Numbered from the stretch's first letter, positions 1 through 7,731 are shown. The stretch: DNA of 11,278 nucleotides from Acetofilamentum sp. (GCA_020720565.1 DYOK01000081.1:1-11278); one strand, 5' to 3'. The notes: generated from the sequence alone by a model not told the origin. Numbers and translations: made by a program.

Positions 1-64
1 GCAAAACAAAATACGACATTAGATTATTCAAAGTACTAAAAAACATTATAAAATGTTTAAAAAC

Positions 65-101
65 AAGCCACTCCAGAAATGGGGTGGCTTATTTGTTTTT
101 T
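65..101 (+). terminator. Rho-independent terminator of an upstream unit
   Basis: A 10-bp stem is formed by 65-74 (AAGCCACTCC) and 81-90 (GGGGTGGCTT). It has one G-U pair and a 6-nt loop (AGAAAT), and a T-rich tract (ATTTGTTTTTT) follows. It implies a plus-strand gene ending near or before the left edge. One frame reads 12 codons from base 1 to a TAA at 37-39, but that is too short to support as a gene. A weaker AT-only hairpin (41-47 with 52-58) lies just upstream. Confidence 0.8.
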
Positions 102-105
102 GATA

Positions 106-136
106 TTGGCAGGTTCGGTATTTTGAGTTAATTTTG
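106..136 (+). promoter_or_regulatory. Putative Bacteroidota-type promoter for the two-component pair
   Basis: TAATTTTG at 129-136 matches the Bacteroidota -7 consensus TAnnTTTG. A TTG at 106-108 lies 20 nt upstream of it, the spacing expected of the -33 element. Transcription would begin a few bases after 136, leaving a leader of about 20 nt before the kinase start at 165. The -7 motif specifies only six bases and is common by chance in AT-rich DNA, so this is suggestive only. Confidence 0.4.
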
Positions 137-164
137 ATTAATATTAAGTCCCAAAATACAATAG

Positions 165-1397
165 ATGATTAGCCGCTTGTTTCGTTTTATTATTGGTGAT
201 GCTCTACAAGTACCGCTACGGCAACGCTTGTCGACCACGGCTATTCTGCTGACGTCGCTTTATGGGATATTTTCGGCTTTAGTCAATCATTATTCCGATT
301 TACCACAAATCACCGTCGATTTATCGGTTTTTGTGATCGTAATGTATTTTTTTCTGTATCTGATGTCGCGTTTTGGGAACCGATCGGTATTAGCCACCGA
401 TATTGCCCTTTCGTTTGCCTTTATAGTTTTTACACCCATTATGTGGCTGTACAACGGAGGACTTGGTGGTGGATTTTCTTATTTTATTTTTCTTTTTGGT
501 GCATTTACGCTTTCGGTAGTTCAAGGCATCCGACTGTATATCTATTTGGGTTTATTGTTTGCCGTAACCATTACCATGATAACAATAGAACAATGGCATC
601 CGGAATGGGTATTTTATTATAAAACCGATGCCGATAAATATCTCGATGTCATTTCTTGTTTTATCTTAGTTTTTATAGGGGTACTCAATTTGATGTATCA
701 ATACACACGGCAGTATTACAATTACAGCGAGCAACTCAAGGAGAATAATCTCGAATTGGAAAGCGTCAACAATCGACTTTCTAATGGTATTAAAGAACGT
801 GAAATACTGCTCAAAGAATTACATCATCGGGTAAAAAACAATTTGCAGATGATTTCGAGTTTGCTCAATTTACAGAAAAATAACTCTTCGAATTTGGAGC
901 TGAACAATATGTTGAAAGTGAGCCAAGACCGAATCAGCGCCATTTCGATGGTGCACGAGCAACTGTACAAATCGTATAACTTACAGTCGGTTAGCTTGAA
1001 CGAATATTTGCAAAGACTGATAGATAACCTGAAAAAATCGTTTAGCATCGAAAAGCAAAACATCGTTGTCGAAACTCAGATAGAAGATGTTGTAATAGGA
1101 ATCGAACAAATAATCCCATTGGGATTAATCCTTAACGAATTGATTTCGAATAGTATTAACCATGCATTTTCCACCGAAGGGCGAATTAAAATCGAAGGCA
1201 ATCTTATCAACGAAAGTTATATGATTAGTTTTTGTGACAACGGGAAAGGTTTACCGGCAACATTCGATATCAAAAAACTTGAGTCACTAGGTTTTACACT
1301 GATCATGGGTCTTGCAAAACAGTTAAACGGCACTTTTGTGCGTAAGAAGTCGGATATAGGCGTTAAATTTTCAATTCAATTCAGCATCAAAACATGA
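165..1397 (+). CDS. Membrane sensor histidine kinase, HisKA_2 type
   Basis: This is a 410-residue sensor kinase expected to autophosphorylate on histidine and pass the phosphate to the regulator encoded next. About six hydrophobic membrane segments lie at residues 24-40, 51-68, 76-96, 104-120, 122-141 and 159-180, with almost no periplasmic domain between them. A short coiled-coil-like linker (about 185-215) leads to the dimerisation/phosphoacceptor helix with the HisKA_2 signature ELHHRVKNNLQ (219-228 and on). The likely phosphoacceptor is His221, within HRVKN. The ATPase domain shows an N box (LILNELISNSINHAF, 321-335), a G1 box (DNGKGLP, 358-364) and a G2-like segment (SLGFTLIMGLAKQLNGT, 374-390). 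The ligand is unknown; the multi-pass sensor suggests a membrane or hydrophobic signal. The stop overlaps the next start by 4 nt (ATGA, 1394-1397). The domain call is firm, the signal is not. Confidence 0.93.
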   Translation: MISRLFRFIIGDALQVPLRQRLSTTAILLTSLYGIFSALVNHYSDLPQITVDLSVFVIVMYFFLYLMSRFGNRSVLATDIALSFAFIVFTPIMWLYNGGLGGGFSYFIFLFGAFTLSVVQGIRLYIYLGLLFAVTITMITIEQWHPEWVFYYKTDADKYLDVISCFILVFIGVLNLMYQYTRQYYNYSEQLKENNLELESVNNRLSNGIKEREILLKELHHRVKNNLQMISSLLNLQKNNSSNLELNNMLKVSQDRISAISMVHEQLYKSYNLQSVSLNEYLQRLIDNLKKSFSIEKQNIVVETQIEDVVIGIEQIIPLGLILNELISNSINHAFSTEGRIKIEGNLINESYMISFCDNGKGLPATFDIKKLESLGFTLIMGLAKQLNGTFVRKKSDIGVKFSIQFSIKT

Positions 1398-2116
1398 TTA
1401 AATTTTTAGTGGTCGAAGACGAGTTTACCATAGCACTCGATATAGAACAACGATTAATAAAATTGGGATTCGAGTCGCTTGGAATTGCTCGTTCCTATAA
1501 CGAAGCCTTACCTGTTTTGCTGGAAACCAATCCCGATATTGTGCTTTTGGATATTAATCTCGGTTCGGGGAAAAGTGGTATCGATTTGGGCAAATTGATT
1601 ACCGAGCGGTTTAAAATTCCCATCGTTTTTTTGACAGCCTATTCCGACGAAAAAACCTTTGCCAAAGCCGAGGAAGCCAAACCGATGGGGTATATCATCA
1701 AGCCTTTTAACGACAACGACATTAAACGCACCATAATTATAGCTACAGAACGTTACCGCAAGGCCGTAAGTGTGCCCAATGCTGCCCTAAGCAACGAAAA
1801 GAAATCGGATATTTTGTTTGTAAAAGACAAAAATAACATTACCAAAATACATGTCGACGACATATTATGGCTCGAAGCTATGGACAATTACACGTTTATT
1901 TATGTGTCGGAAAGCAAGTGGATTGTCAATTTGTTCTTAAAAGATGTGCTCGAAAAGTTAGAACCTAACCGGTTTGTGCGGATTCATCGATCATATGCTG
2001 TTTCAATCGACAAAATTACGGCTATCGAAGAAAACACCTTATTTATCGGAAAAAAGCACCTTAATATCAGTCGTACTTACAAAAAGGAATTCCTCGAAAA
2101 GCTTAACCTGATTTAA
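1394..2116 (+). CDS. LytTR-family response regulator
   Basis: This 240-residue regulator has two domains. The receiver domain (about 1-120) carries the acidic pair Glu8/Asp9, phosphoacceptor Asp53 (in VLLDINL), Thr81 and the Lys103-Pro104 pair. The LytTR DNA-binding domain (about 137-240) shows the family pattern around ILWLEAMDNYT, FVRIHRSYAVSIDKI and the closing LNISRTYKKEF. Both domains are complete. Its ATG overlaps the kinase TGA (ATGA), so the two are translationally coupled and form a cognate pair. LytTR proteins usually bind short direct repeats upstream of target promoters and often control envelope or secreted functions. The targets here are unknown; the adjacent 2380-4918 genes are candidates by position only. 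No clear terminator was seen between this gene and position 2380. Confidence 0.93.
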   Translation: MIKFLVVEDEFTIALDIEQRLIKLGFESLGIARSYNEALPVLLETNPDIVLLDINLGSGKSGIDLGKLITERFKIPIVFLTAYSDEKTFAKAEEAKPMGYIIKPFNDNDIKRTIIIATERYRKAVSVPNAALSNEKKSDILFVKDKNNITKIHVDDILWLEAMDNYTFIYVSESKWIVNLFLKDVLEKLEPNRFVRIHRSYAVSIDKITAIEENTLFIGKKHLNISRTYKKEFLEKLNLI

Positions 2117-2379
2117 TAAGTTTCCGCTTTTTAACGGTGTTTGAATTAATATTTCACTATTTCTTTAATCGGCATACGACAATTCGATAACACCATGTCG
2201 TTTACCCGAATCTGAAGTCAACTCGCCATTTATTCAAGACCCCTTACCATTTAAAAATGAACCATTTCACTTGTTTTGATACTTTTGAAATGCTAAACCA
2301 CCCATTGTATTTGAAGCGTTTGAACGATACTGAATTGTATCTAAATATCTGGTATTTAATAAATTACGAATTACTTTTA

Positions 2380-2736
2380 ATGAGATTTAATATTTTTATA
2401 ATCAGCACTTTGTCTATTTGGATTGTGTTTTTATTCTCATGCTCGCATCAAACAGAAACGACCATAAAAGTTCAAAAAAGAGCATCAAAACCTCATGAAA
2501 GAACAATTTGGATAAAAAAACAGGATAAAACCGAAAAAGAAACGTGCATTTGGTTTGAACCAAAATTTGCTGTATTGAATTCGGAAAACGATCACATCAT
2601 ATATTTTGAGTGCGACCAGAACTCGGAAAAGAGAATGTGCAAAGTCAAACCCTGTCAGATTCCAATGAATAAAGCAGACTCAAATATTCGAAATCTTTCT
2701 TATGAACAAATTACCGCTCCTTATAAATCAAATTAA
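2380..2736 (+). CDS. Small lipoprotein of unknown function
   Basis: The frame is open from an ATG at 2257, but the start at 2380 is preferred. From there the protein is 118 residues and begins with a lipoprotein signal: MRF, a hydrophobic core, then LFSC with the lipidated Cys at residue 21. Using 2257 would put 41 extra residues in front of a good signal peptide. A TAnnTTTG match (TACTTTTG, 2280-2287) lies inside that extension and could be a -7 box, although no -33 partner was found. The mature part is lysine-rich and contains four cysteines (in ETCIWFE, YFECDQ, KRMCKVKPC), which may pair in the periplasm or be buried. No family was recognised. It is followed after 25 nt by the next gene and probably shares its transcript. 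Confidence 0.65.
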   Translation: MRFNIFIISTLSIWIVFLFSCSHQTETTIKVQKRASKPHERTIWIKKQDKTEKETCIWFEPKFAVLNSENDHIIYFECDQNSEKRMCKVKPCQIPMNKADSNIRNLSYEQITAPYKSN

Positions 2737-2761
2737 CGAAACAAACTAAAATTTAGAACTT

Positions 2762-3199
2762 ATGGAAGTTACTTACGACAACATCAAATCTTTGATTCAA
2801 TCAGAAATATTGGAGGGTCAGCAGGTTACGATAAAATTTAAAGCCCACAATCAGGATCACGCTATAGAAACCATCGGGATTGTGATGCCCGACCAAGACG
2901 AAATTATGAAAATGGCACTAAAAAATGCGGCTATGCAAGGGGCTGCAAACATGGCAGTGGGTTCAGCTTCGAATGCACTCGGAGCAATGTTAGGTGGTGC
3001 AGCGGGTAGTATGGTATCAGGTGCTATCAATTCTGCCGGAGCACAAGCCACAGCAGGCATGTTCGACCCATCTGCCTTGCTTAAAACCGAAGTGACGCCA
3101 GAAAAGCAACAAACTGCAGTTTTGAACGCATTTATTGGACTTCAGAATTTTTACAAATTCAATCCAGAATTAAACATTTGGGAGTATACTGGAAATTAA
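2762..3199 (+). CDS. Unknown protein with a Gly/Ala-rich central segment
   Basis: This 145-residue protein is not recognised. Residues 1-45 look like a small alpha/beta fold. Residues 51-100 are rich in Gly, Ala, Met and Ser with regularly spaced glycines (for example GSASNALGAMLGGAAGSMVS), resembling a glycine-zipper helix pair that can pack in or against a membrane. The C-terminal part (110-145) is polar then aromatic (NFYKFNPELNIWEY). There is no signal peptide, so the protein is either cytoplasmic or inserted through the central segment. It sits 25 nt after the lipoprotein gene and 54 nt before the large secreted protein gene, on the same strand and without an intervening terminator, which suggests one operon. 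The start is the first ATG in the frame. Confidence 0.7.
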   Translation: MEVTYDNIKSLIQSEILEGQQVTIKFKAHNQDHAIETIGIVMPDQDEIMKMALKNAAMQGAANMAVGSASNALGAMLGGAAGSMVSGAINSAGAQATAGMFDPSALLKTEVTPEKQQTAVLNAFIGLQNFYKFNPELNIWEYTGN

Positions 3200-3253
3200 T
3201 CATGCGTTTTTATACAACAGGAATTCAATAATATCAATTTTAAATTACAAAAA

Positions 3254-4918
3254 ATGAAGAATAATTTATCTGTTTGGTCTGTTACTATTACAGCAAGCCT
3301 AATGTTCTCGACCTCGCTCGAAGCTCAAATTGGAGCGGTTAACGCCCTAAAAAGCAAGGCCAAATCGGCCACTGAGAAAGCTACCGATAATACCACCGAA
3401 AAAAACGAATCGTCGGAAAGCTCGTCAAAACCCGAAACCAAACCCTCAGTTGCTATTGCTGCCGAAGATATGAAAGCTGGACAAGGGTACTTTTTTACCA
3501 CTTTTAAAGCTAATGGATACAAGTCGGAAGTTACTGCATCCGAAGAGCTTTATGTTCGCATGCAATTGGGTAAAACCATGATAGAATGGTCGCAAGAAAA
3601 AGGTATACAAGCCGATTACACGGCATATGGTTTTATAAGTGTATTCATCGACGGCGAAAAGGTATTTATGACCAAACCCATCAGTTTTGCAAGCAATATT
3701 TCAAAACAATGGGCCTATATCGATATACCATTGAATGTCAGCCCCGACTTTTTAAAACAAATTGAATCGGATCAATCGATGCTCGAAACCCAGCAAGATA
3801 TCTGGATGTTTCAGCAGTTGTTCCAAGAGAACAGCATACCCAAACAATACGGTGCAGCTGCTATGAGTAAATTGGCTAGTGGAAATCACAAGGTGAAAAT
3901 TGAATTTGGCCTTGGACAAAGCGATTCCAATGAGCCCATGGCAGTGATTTGCACTGGCGAAGTGGCCGTAAAATCGGCCGAAGGCGGATCCAATGCTTTA
4001 GCTAAATTCGGCCCCAAACATTTGCGTCCGTTGAACGACAACGAAAAAGGACAATTCCAATTTGCCTCTGCTTCGTTCGAACCTGGAACTTCTGATATTT
4101 CTGCTGTTTTAAATTTGCCTAAACCACCCAAATATTATAACATGAAGTGGTGCCAAGCCTCGTCGTGCGATTACGACCATGGCTATATAGAGTTTTATGT
4201 ATCAATTGATGGAAAACCTTTAGCGGCATGGAGCAAATCGTTGGAAGGCGACGACTATCAAGTTACCAAGCAATTTAATATGAGCATTTTGCCTAAAACC
4301 GACGCCAGTTACGATGTGGTAGAAGCTCCGTTTAATTCAAGTAAACTTTACGATAATACCAACCCGATTGCTTATGCACTTTGGGACATGTTGTATGGCG
4401 GAAAATTATCGCAAGGCACGCATAAATTGGTAATTAAAGCATATTCTCGTCAAAGCATTCCATTAAATACAGCCTATGAATTCGAAGCTGCGTACTTTGC
4501 CAAATGGCCTGCAATAGCCGAAACGTCGATAGATTTAACCATCAATGCCAATACCATTAACAATATGGCTACAGCAAGTTCAGCTAAAAAGTTGTCGCAT
4601 GCCACAGGCGATTGGGTAGCTGTTGATAATCATTTAAAACAAAGCAGCATTAATGCACAAGTTGTCGATGTAGCCACCAAAACCGAATGGAAAGTGGTGA
4701 CCAGTTCTTTGGGCGTTATATTATATCGTACATGCAAAGCCGACGTGGTTTATACCGGTGAATACGGAACCCGATTACAAAAAGGCGTTTTGGTTAAGGA
4801 AGATTATGCTGGTGGTTCGTACGGTAAACCCTATTTTGCCGAACGCATCGAAGTTTCTCACGGCCCTTCGCTTTTAGGAACCATGCACATGCCTGTGCCC
4901 TTGTCGAAAATGAAATAG
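3254..4918 (+). CDS. Large secreted protein with duplicated beta-rich domain
   Basis: This 554-residue protein has a signal peptide with probable cleavage after SLEA24, before Gln25. Residues 30-65 form a low-complexity Lys/Ser/Thr/Glu linker. The rest reads as two related halves, about 71-240 and 268-432. Each contains an aromatic-IDG strand pair (YGFISVFIDGEKVF at 125-138; HGYIEFYVSIDGKPLA at 309-324) and later a matching closing strand (KLASGNHKVKIEF at 206-218; KLSQGTHKLVIKAY at 384-397). A third C-terminal segment (about 455-545) is different. Cys300 and Cys305 in the second half could form a disulfide. No known family was recognised, and no outer-membrane sorting domain is evident. It is the last gene before a strong terminator and is probably co-transcribed with the two genes before it. 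Confidence 0.8.
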   Translation: MKNNLSVWSVTITASLMFSTSLEAQIGAVNALKSKAKSATEKATDNTTEKNESSESSSKPETKPSVAIAAEDMKAGQGYFFTTFKANGYKSEVTASEELYVRMQLGKTMIEWSQEKGIQADYTAYGFISVFIDGEKVFMTKPISFASNISKQWAYIDIPLNVSPDFLKQIESDQSMLETQQDIWMFQQLFQENSIPKQYGAAAMSKLASGNHKVKIEFGLGQSDSNEPMAVICTGEVAVKSAEGGSNALAKFGPKHLRPLNDNEKGQFQFASASFEPGTSDISAVLNLPKPPKYYNMKWCQASSCDYDHGYIEFYVSIDGKPLAAWSKSLEGDDYQVTKQFNMSILPKTDASYDVVEAPFNSSKLYDNTNPIAYALWDMLYGGKLSQGTHKLVIKAYSRQSIPLNTAYEFEAAYFAKWPAIAETSIDLTINANTINNMATASSAKKLSHATGDWVAVDNHLKQSSINAQVVDVATKTEWKVVTSSLGVILYRTCKADVVYTGEYGTRLQKGVLVKEDYAGGSYGKPYFAERIEVSHGPSLLGTMHMPVPLSKMK

Positions 4919-4930
4919 TAATTTTTACAT

Positions 4931-4974
4931 ATAAAATAAAAAAGGGAAGATTGCTCTTCCCTTTTTTATTTTAT
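4931..4974. terminator. Bidirectional terminator, 20-bp perfect stem
   Basis: Positions 4931-4950 and 4955-4974 are perfect reverse complements with a TTGC loop. The core pairs GGGAAGA with TCTTCCC and is flanked by A-rich and T-rich arms, so either strand gives a stem followed by a U tract. It lies between the convergent genes ending at 4918 (+) and 4986 (-) and should stop transcription from both sides. Confidence 0.9.
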
Positions 4975-4985
4975 TGATTCTTCTT

Positions 4986-5483
4986 TTATCGTTTCTTAGT
5001 CAAATCGACCGAGCGTTCTAAAACTCCATTTTTAAAGTATTCTTCTTTAACCTTAACCCCGTTTTCGTAGTACGATTTTACTTTAATTTTTCCATCGATA
5101 TCAAAGATATCAAAACGACCAACGCTTTTCCCTTCTTCAAAATTGCCAGTGCTCCATATATTGCCGTTTTTATGATAAAATGTCCAGTGGCCATGACGCA
5201 AGCCATTTTTCATTGTGCCTTCAACTTGGGTTTTAGCATCTTCGTAAAAGTGAATTTCTTTTACATTTTCTTGAGTTGGGTCGTTTTTAACAGTATAAAT
5301 GACCGCTTTATCGACGCCATTTTCGTATGTTTCCAATACTTTTTTTTCCAAATCCTGAGAATTGATAAACTCCGAATAAGGGTGATCTTTGGGTTTTCTT
5401 TCGGGCAGTTCGCAAGATTGAAAGCTTACAAATACGGCTAAAAATACAGAAAAAAAACTGATTGATTTGAGCAGATGATTCAT
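4986..5483 (-). CDS. MORN-repeat (YwqK-like) lipoprotein
   Basis: This 165-residue exported protein has a hydrophobic N-terminus ending in FQSC, placing a likely lipidated Cys at residue 24. The box is loose (Gln at -2), as is common in this phylum. After a polar linker the protein contains about four MORN-variant repeats of roughly 23 residues: 75-100 (with MKNGLRHGHW), 101-124 (FYHKNGNIWSTGNFEEGKS), 125-147 (IDGKIKVKSYYENG) and a partial one at 148-160. Such repeats form an extended beta hairpin stack and occur in many Bacteroidota surface lipoproteins. Automatic annotation often labels them antitoxins, but no toxin is present here. It starts 32 nt after the murA stop on the same strand and is probably the last gene of that operon. 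Its role is unknown. Confidence 0.85.
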   Translation of the reverse strand: MNHLLKSISFFSVFLAVFVSFQSCELPERKPKDHPYSEFINSQDLEKKVLETYENGVDKAVIYTVKNDPTQENVKEIHFYEDAKTQVEGTMKNGLRHGHWTFYHKNGNIWSTGNFEEGKSVGRFDIFDIDGKIKVKSYYENGVKVKEEYFKNGVLERSVDLTKKR

Positions 5484-5515
5484 ATGATGGTCTAATAAAA
5501 GGAAACTTTAATGTT

Positions 5516-6826
5516 CTATTTGATTCGTTTAATTGAAGCTCCTAATTCGTTTAATCGTAAATCGATAGATTCGTATCCACGATCAATTTGTTCGATATTA
5601 TGTATGCGACTGATACCATCGGCCGAAAGGGCTGCTATCAACAACGAAACACCAGCCCGAATATCAGGGGAACTCATTTCGGTAGCTCTAAGTTGTATTT
5701 TATTGTCTAAACCAATTACATTGGCTCTATGTGGGTCGCATAGTATAATTTGTGCACCCATATCAATCAGTTTATCGACAAAGAATAGTCTACTTTCGAA
5801 CATTTTTTGATGGATTAATACACTGCCTTTAGCTTGGGTTGCTGTTACCAGAACGATACTAAGCAAATCGGGTGTGAAGCCTGGCCAAGGTGCATCGGCA
5901 ATGGTCAGTATCGAGCCATCTATAAAGGTGTCAATCTCGTAGTGTTCTTGTGCAGGTATCCACAAATCGTCATCGTTTCGGCGTTCCATTTGTATGCCTA
6001 AACGCGAAAATACATGGGGAATCATGCCTAATTGGTCGTATGCCACGTCTTTAATTAGGATTTCCGATTTGGTCATGGCGGCTAAACCAATAAAACTGCC
6101 TATTTCAATCATATCGGGCAAAATACGATGTTCTGTGCCATGAAGCGACTTTACACCGTTTATTGTAAGCAAATTTGAACCAATGCCCGTGATTTGAGCC
6201 CCCATTTGATTGAGCATTTTACAAAGCTGCTGAATATAGGGCTCACAAGCTGCATTGTATACTGTGGTTTGTCCATCGGCAAGAACCGAAGCCATAATGA
6301 TATTGGCGGTACCTGTTACCGAGGCCTCATCTAAAAGCATATATGTGCCTTTAAGTTGCGTGGCATCGACCGAATAGTACGCATTTTTTTCGTCGTAATT
6401 AAACCGAGCTCCAAGTTTTTCGAAACCAATAAAATGGGTATCTAATCTTCGCCGTCCAATTTTATCGCCGCCGGGCTTCGGTAGAAAACCTTTACCAAAA
6501 CGAGCCAAAAGCGGACCCAAAACCATTATAGAACCGCGCAAAGCCGTACCTAAACGTTTATATTCGTCAGAAATTAGGTATTCGATATTGATGTGTTCGG
6601 CTTGGAACGTATAAACCCCCTTGCCTTTGGTAGTAACATAAACCCCTAAGCCTTCTAAAAGTTCAATTAGTTTATTGACGTCCAGAATATTAGGGATATT
6701 AGAGATGGTAACCGGTTCTTTGGTTAATAAAACTGCACTTATAATTTGTAATGCTTCGTTTTTTGCCCCTTGTGGATAAAGTGTGCCATTCAGTTGACGC
6801 CCACCTACAATCTCGAAAGTACTCAT
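5516..6826 (-). CDS. murA: UDP-N-acetylglucosamine 1-carboxyvinyltransferase (MurA), Cys-to-Asp active site
   Basis: MurA transfers enolpyruvate from PEP to UDP-GlcNAc, the first committed step of peptidoglycan synthesis in the cytoplasm. At 436 residues it is slightly longer than the E. coli enzyme (419). Visible signatures are Lys22-Asn23 in QGAKNEAL, the catalytic loop PGGDKIGRRRLDTH (118-131), Asp320 in GFTPDLLS (general base position), Arg390 in SPDIRAGVSLL, and the C-terminal IDRGYESIDLRLNELGA. The residue matching E. coli Cys115 is Asp121 (GAT, 6466-6464). The enzyme stays active with Asp in other bacteria, but fosfomycin cannot alkylate it, so intrinsic fosfomycin insensitivity is expected. 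The start overlaps the DUF4290 stop (ATGA, 6826-6823), indicating coupled translation. The gene ends in TAG. Confidence 0.97.
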   Translation of the reverse strand: MSTFEIVGGRQLNGTLYPQGAKNEALQIISAVLLTKEPVTISNIPNILDVNKLIELLEGLGVYVTTKGKGVYTFQAEHINIEYLISDEYKRLGTALRGSIMVLGPLLARFGKGFLPKPGGDKIGRRRLDTHFIGFEKLGARFNYDEKNAYYSVDATQLKGTYMLLDEASVTGTANIIMASVLADGQTTVYNAACEPYIQQLCKMLNQMGAQITGIGSNLLTINGVKSLHGTEHRILPDMIEIGSFIGLAAMTKSEILIKDVAYDQLGMIPHVFSRLGIQMERRNDDDLWIPAQEHYEIDTFIDGSILTIADAPWPGFTPDLLSIVLVTATQAKGSVLIHQKMFESRLFFVDKLIDMGAQIILCDPHRANVIGLDNKIQLRATEMSSPDIRAGVSLLIAALSADGISRIHNIEQIDRGYESIDLRLNELGASIKRIK

Positions 6827-7401
6827 TTGCCTCGTTTATTATTTTTCTTTTTAGGTTTTTGAATCTTCACATCGGCCAATTGGATATCGCCTAAATAATC
6901 GACAGAGCGTTTGGCCATTCTTTTAAAATCGTTGATAATAATTTCGTCCGAAACCAAGTCTTTATTCCACTCCATGTAATCCTTTTTCATTTGATTCAGA
7001 ATCTGAATAGAGTATAATTTAAGTGCTTCGTCTTCGAATTGATGCATTTCATCGATCAATGCCACGATGTGTCGTCCGTAATGGCGAATCTTAATTTCGT
7101 TTTTTGGATAAGATAAAATTTCGGGTTTGTTATAGATTTTTTCTTTCTCTGGGATCGTCACAGGGATATCGATATCTAAATCAAATTCGGCCATTATCAT
7201 TAAATGCGTCCAAAGATGCTGCTCCAAATCTTCTCTGTTTCTCATCGAGGGATTGATAGACGACATCACATCAATTACCACTTTGGCTTGTTCGTTTCGT
7301 TCGTTTCGGTCTTCAATCCCCTTAAGGATTTTAATCATTTGGTGGATATTCCTTCCGTATTCCGGAAGTATAAGCATTGGCCGACTGGTATTATAGTCCA
7401 T
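6823..7401 (-). CDS. DUF4290 domain-containing protein
   Basis: This is a 192-residue cytoplasmic protein without signal peptide or membrane segment. The sequence, from the N-terminal YNTSRPMLILPEYGRNIHQM through two helical segments (HLWTHLMIMAEFDLDID; YGRHIVALIDEM) to a Lys/Asn-rich tail, matches my knowledge of the Bacteroidota-specific DUF4290 family, which covers nearly the whole protein. The phrase YGR-hydrophobic occurs twice (15-23, and about 108-118), hinting at an internal repeat. The family is typically found directly upstream of murA, as here with a 4-nt ATGA overlap. That suggests a link to cell wall precursor synthesis or its control, but no biochemical function is known to me. 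The family call is strong, the function unknown. Confidence 0.9.
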   Translation of the reverse strand: MDYNTSRPMLILPEYGRNIHQMIKILKGIEDRNERNEQAKVVIDVMSSINPSMRNREDLEQHLWTHLMIMAEFDLDIDIPVTIPEKEKIYNKPEILSYPKNEIKIRHYGRHIVALIDEMHQFEDEALKLYSIQILNQMKKDYMEWNKDLVSDEIIINDFKRMAKRSVDYLGDIQLADVKIQKPKKKNNKRGK

Positions 7402-7417
7402 AGATGAAAAAATTTAT

Positions 7418-7425
7418 CAAAAGTA
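7418..7425 (-). promoter_or_regulatory. Possible -7 box for the DUF4290-murA operon
   Basis: On the minus strand 7425-7418 reads TACTTTTG, matching TAnnTTTG. It lies 17 nt upstream of the DUF4290 ATG (7401), giving a leader of about 10 nt. No convincing TTTG -33 partner is seen near 7445, so support is weak. Confidence 0.3.
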
Positions 7426-7443
7426 CATTTTTTTGCTGAGATT

Positions 7444-7726
7444 AGGTCTTCGACCCATATTTTATTGCTAAAAGACGAATCCTTTTTGTAATAGTTTTTT
7501 TTTAGCAGGTGGGGTGCTGTAAATGAAAGAATCATTTTTTTAATTTACTGATATTATTCAGATAGATAGTGTTTTACAATCCTTCGAGCAGCCACGCATT
7601 GACGGGAACACTAACAAGCGGTTTTACAGTGTTTCGTATGTATGATGTATTATTTAATGCACATTTTATTAAGCTGGAAAATTGATAAATAACCACTTGC
7701 AAAAATATGAAATAGGTCGAAGACCT
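7444..7726. repeat. 12-bp inverted repeat pair flanking non-coding DNA
   Basis: AGGTCTTCGACC at 7444-7455 recurs as its exact reverse complement GGTCGAAGACCT at 7715-7726. Each copy is also a small hairpin (GGTC-TTC-GACC). The enclosed DNA of about 260 bp has no gene. The pair could be the ends of a decayed miniature element or paired protein-binding sites, or chance. No target-site duplication is evident. Confidence 0.35.
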
Positions 7727-7731
7727 TAAAT

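Noticed and set aside
1..39. 3' end of an upstream plus-strand gene ending TAA at 37-39
   Set aside because: Only 12 codons are visible, with no family evidence. The terminator at 65 makes an upstream gene likely, but its frame cannot be decided.
2257..2379. N-terminal 41-residue extension of the small lipoprotein
   Set aside because: A good lipoprotein signal begins at the internal ATG at 2380; the extension would bury it and contains a possible -7 box.
4986..5483. Antitoxin of a toxin-antitoxin pair (a common label for YwqK-like MORN proteins)
   Set aside because: The protein is exported, carries a lipobox and sits in the murA operon with no toxin gene nearby.
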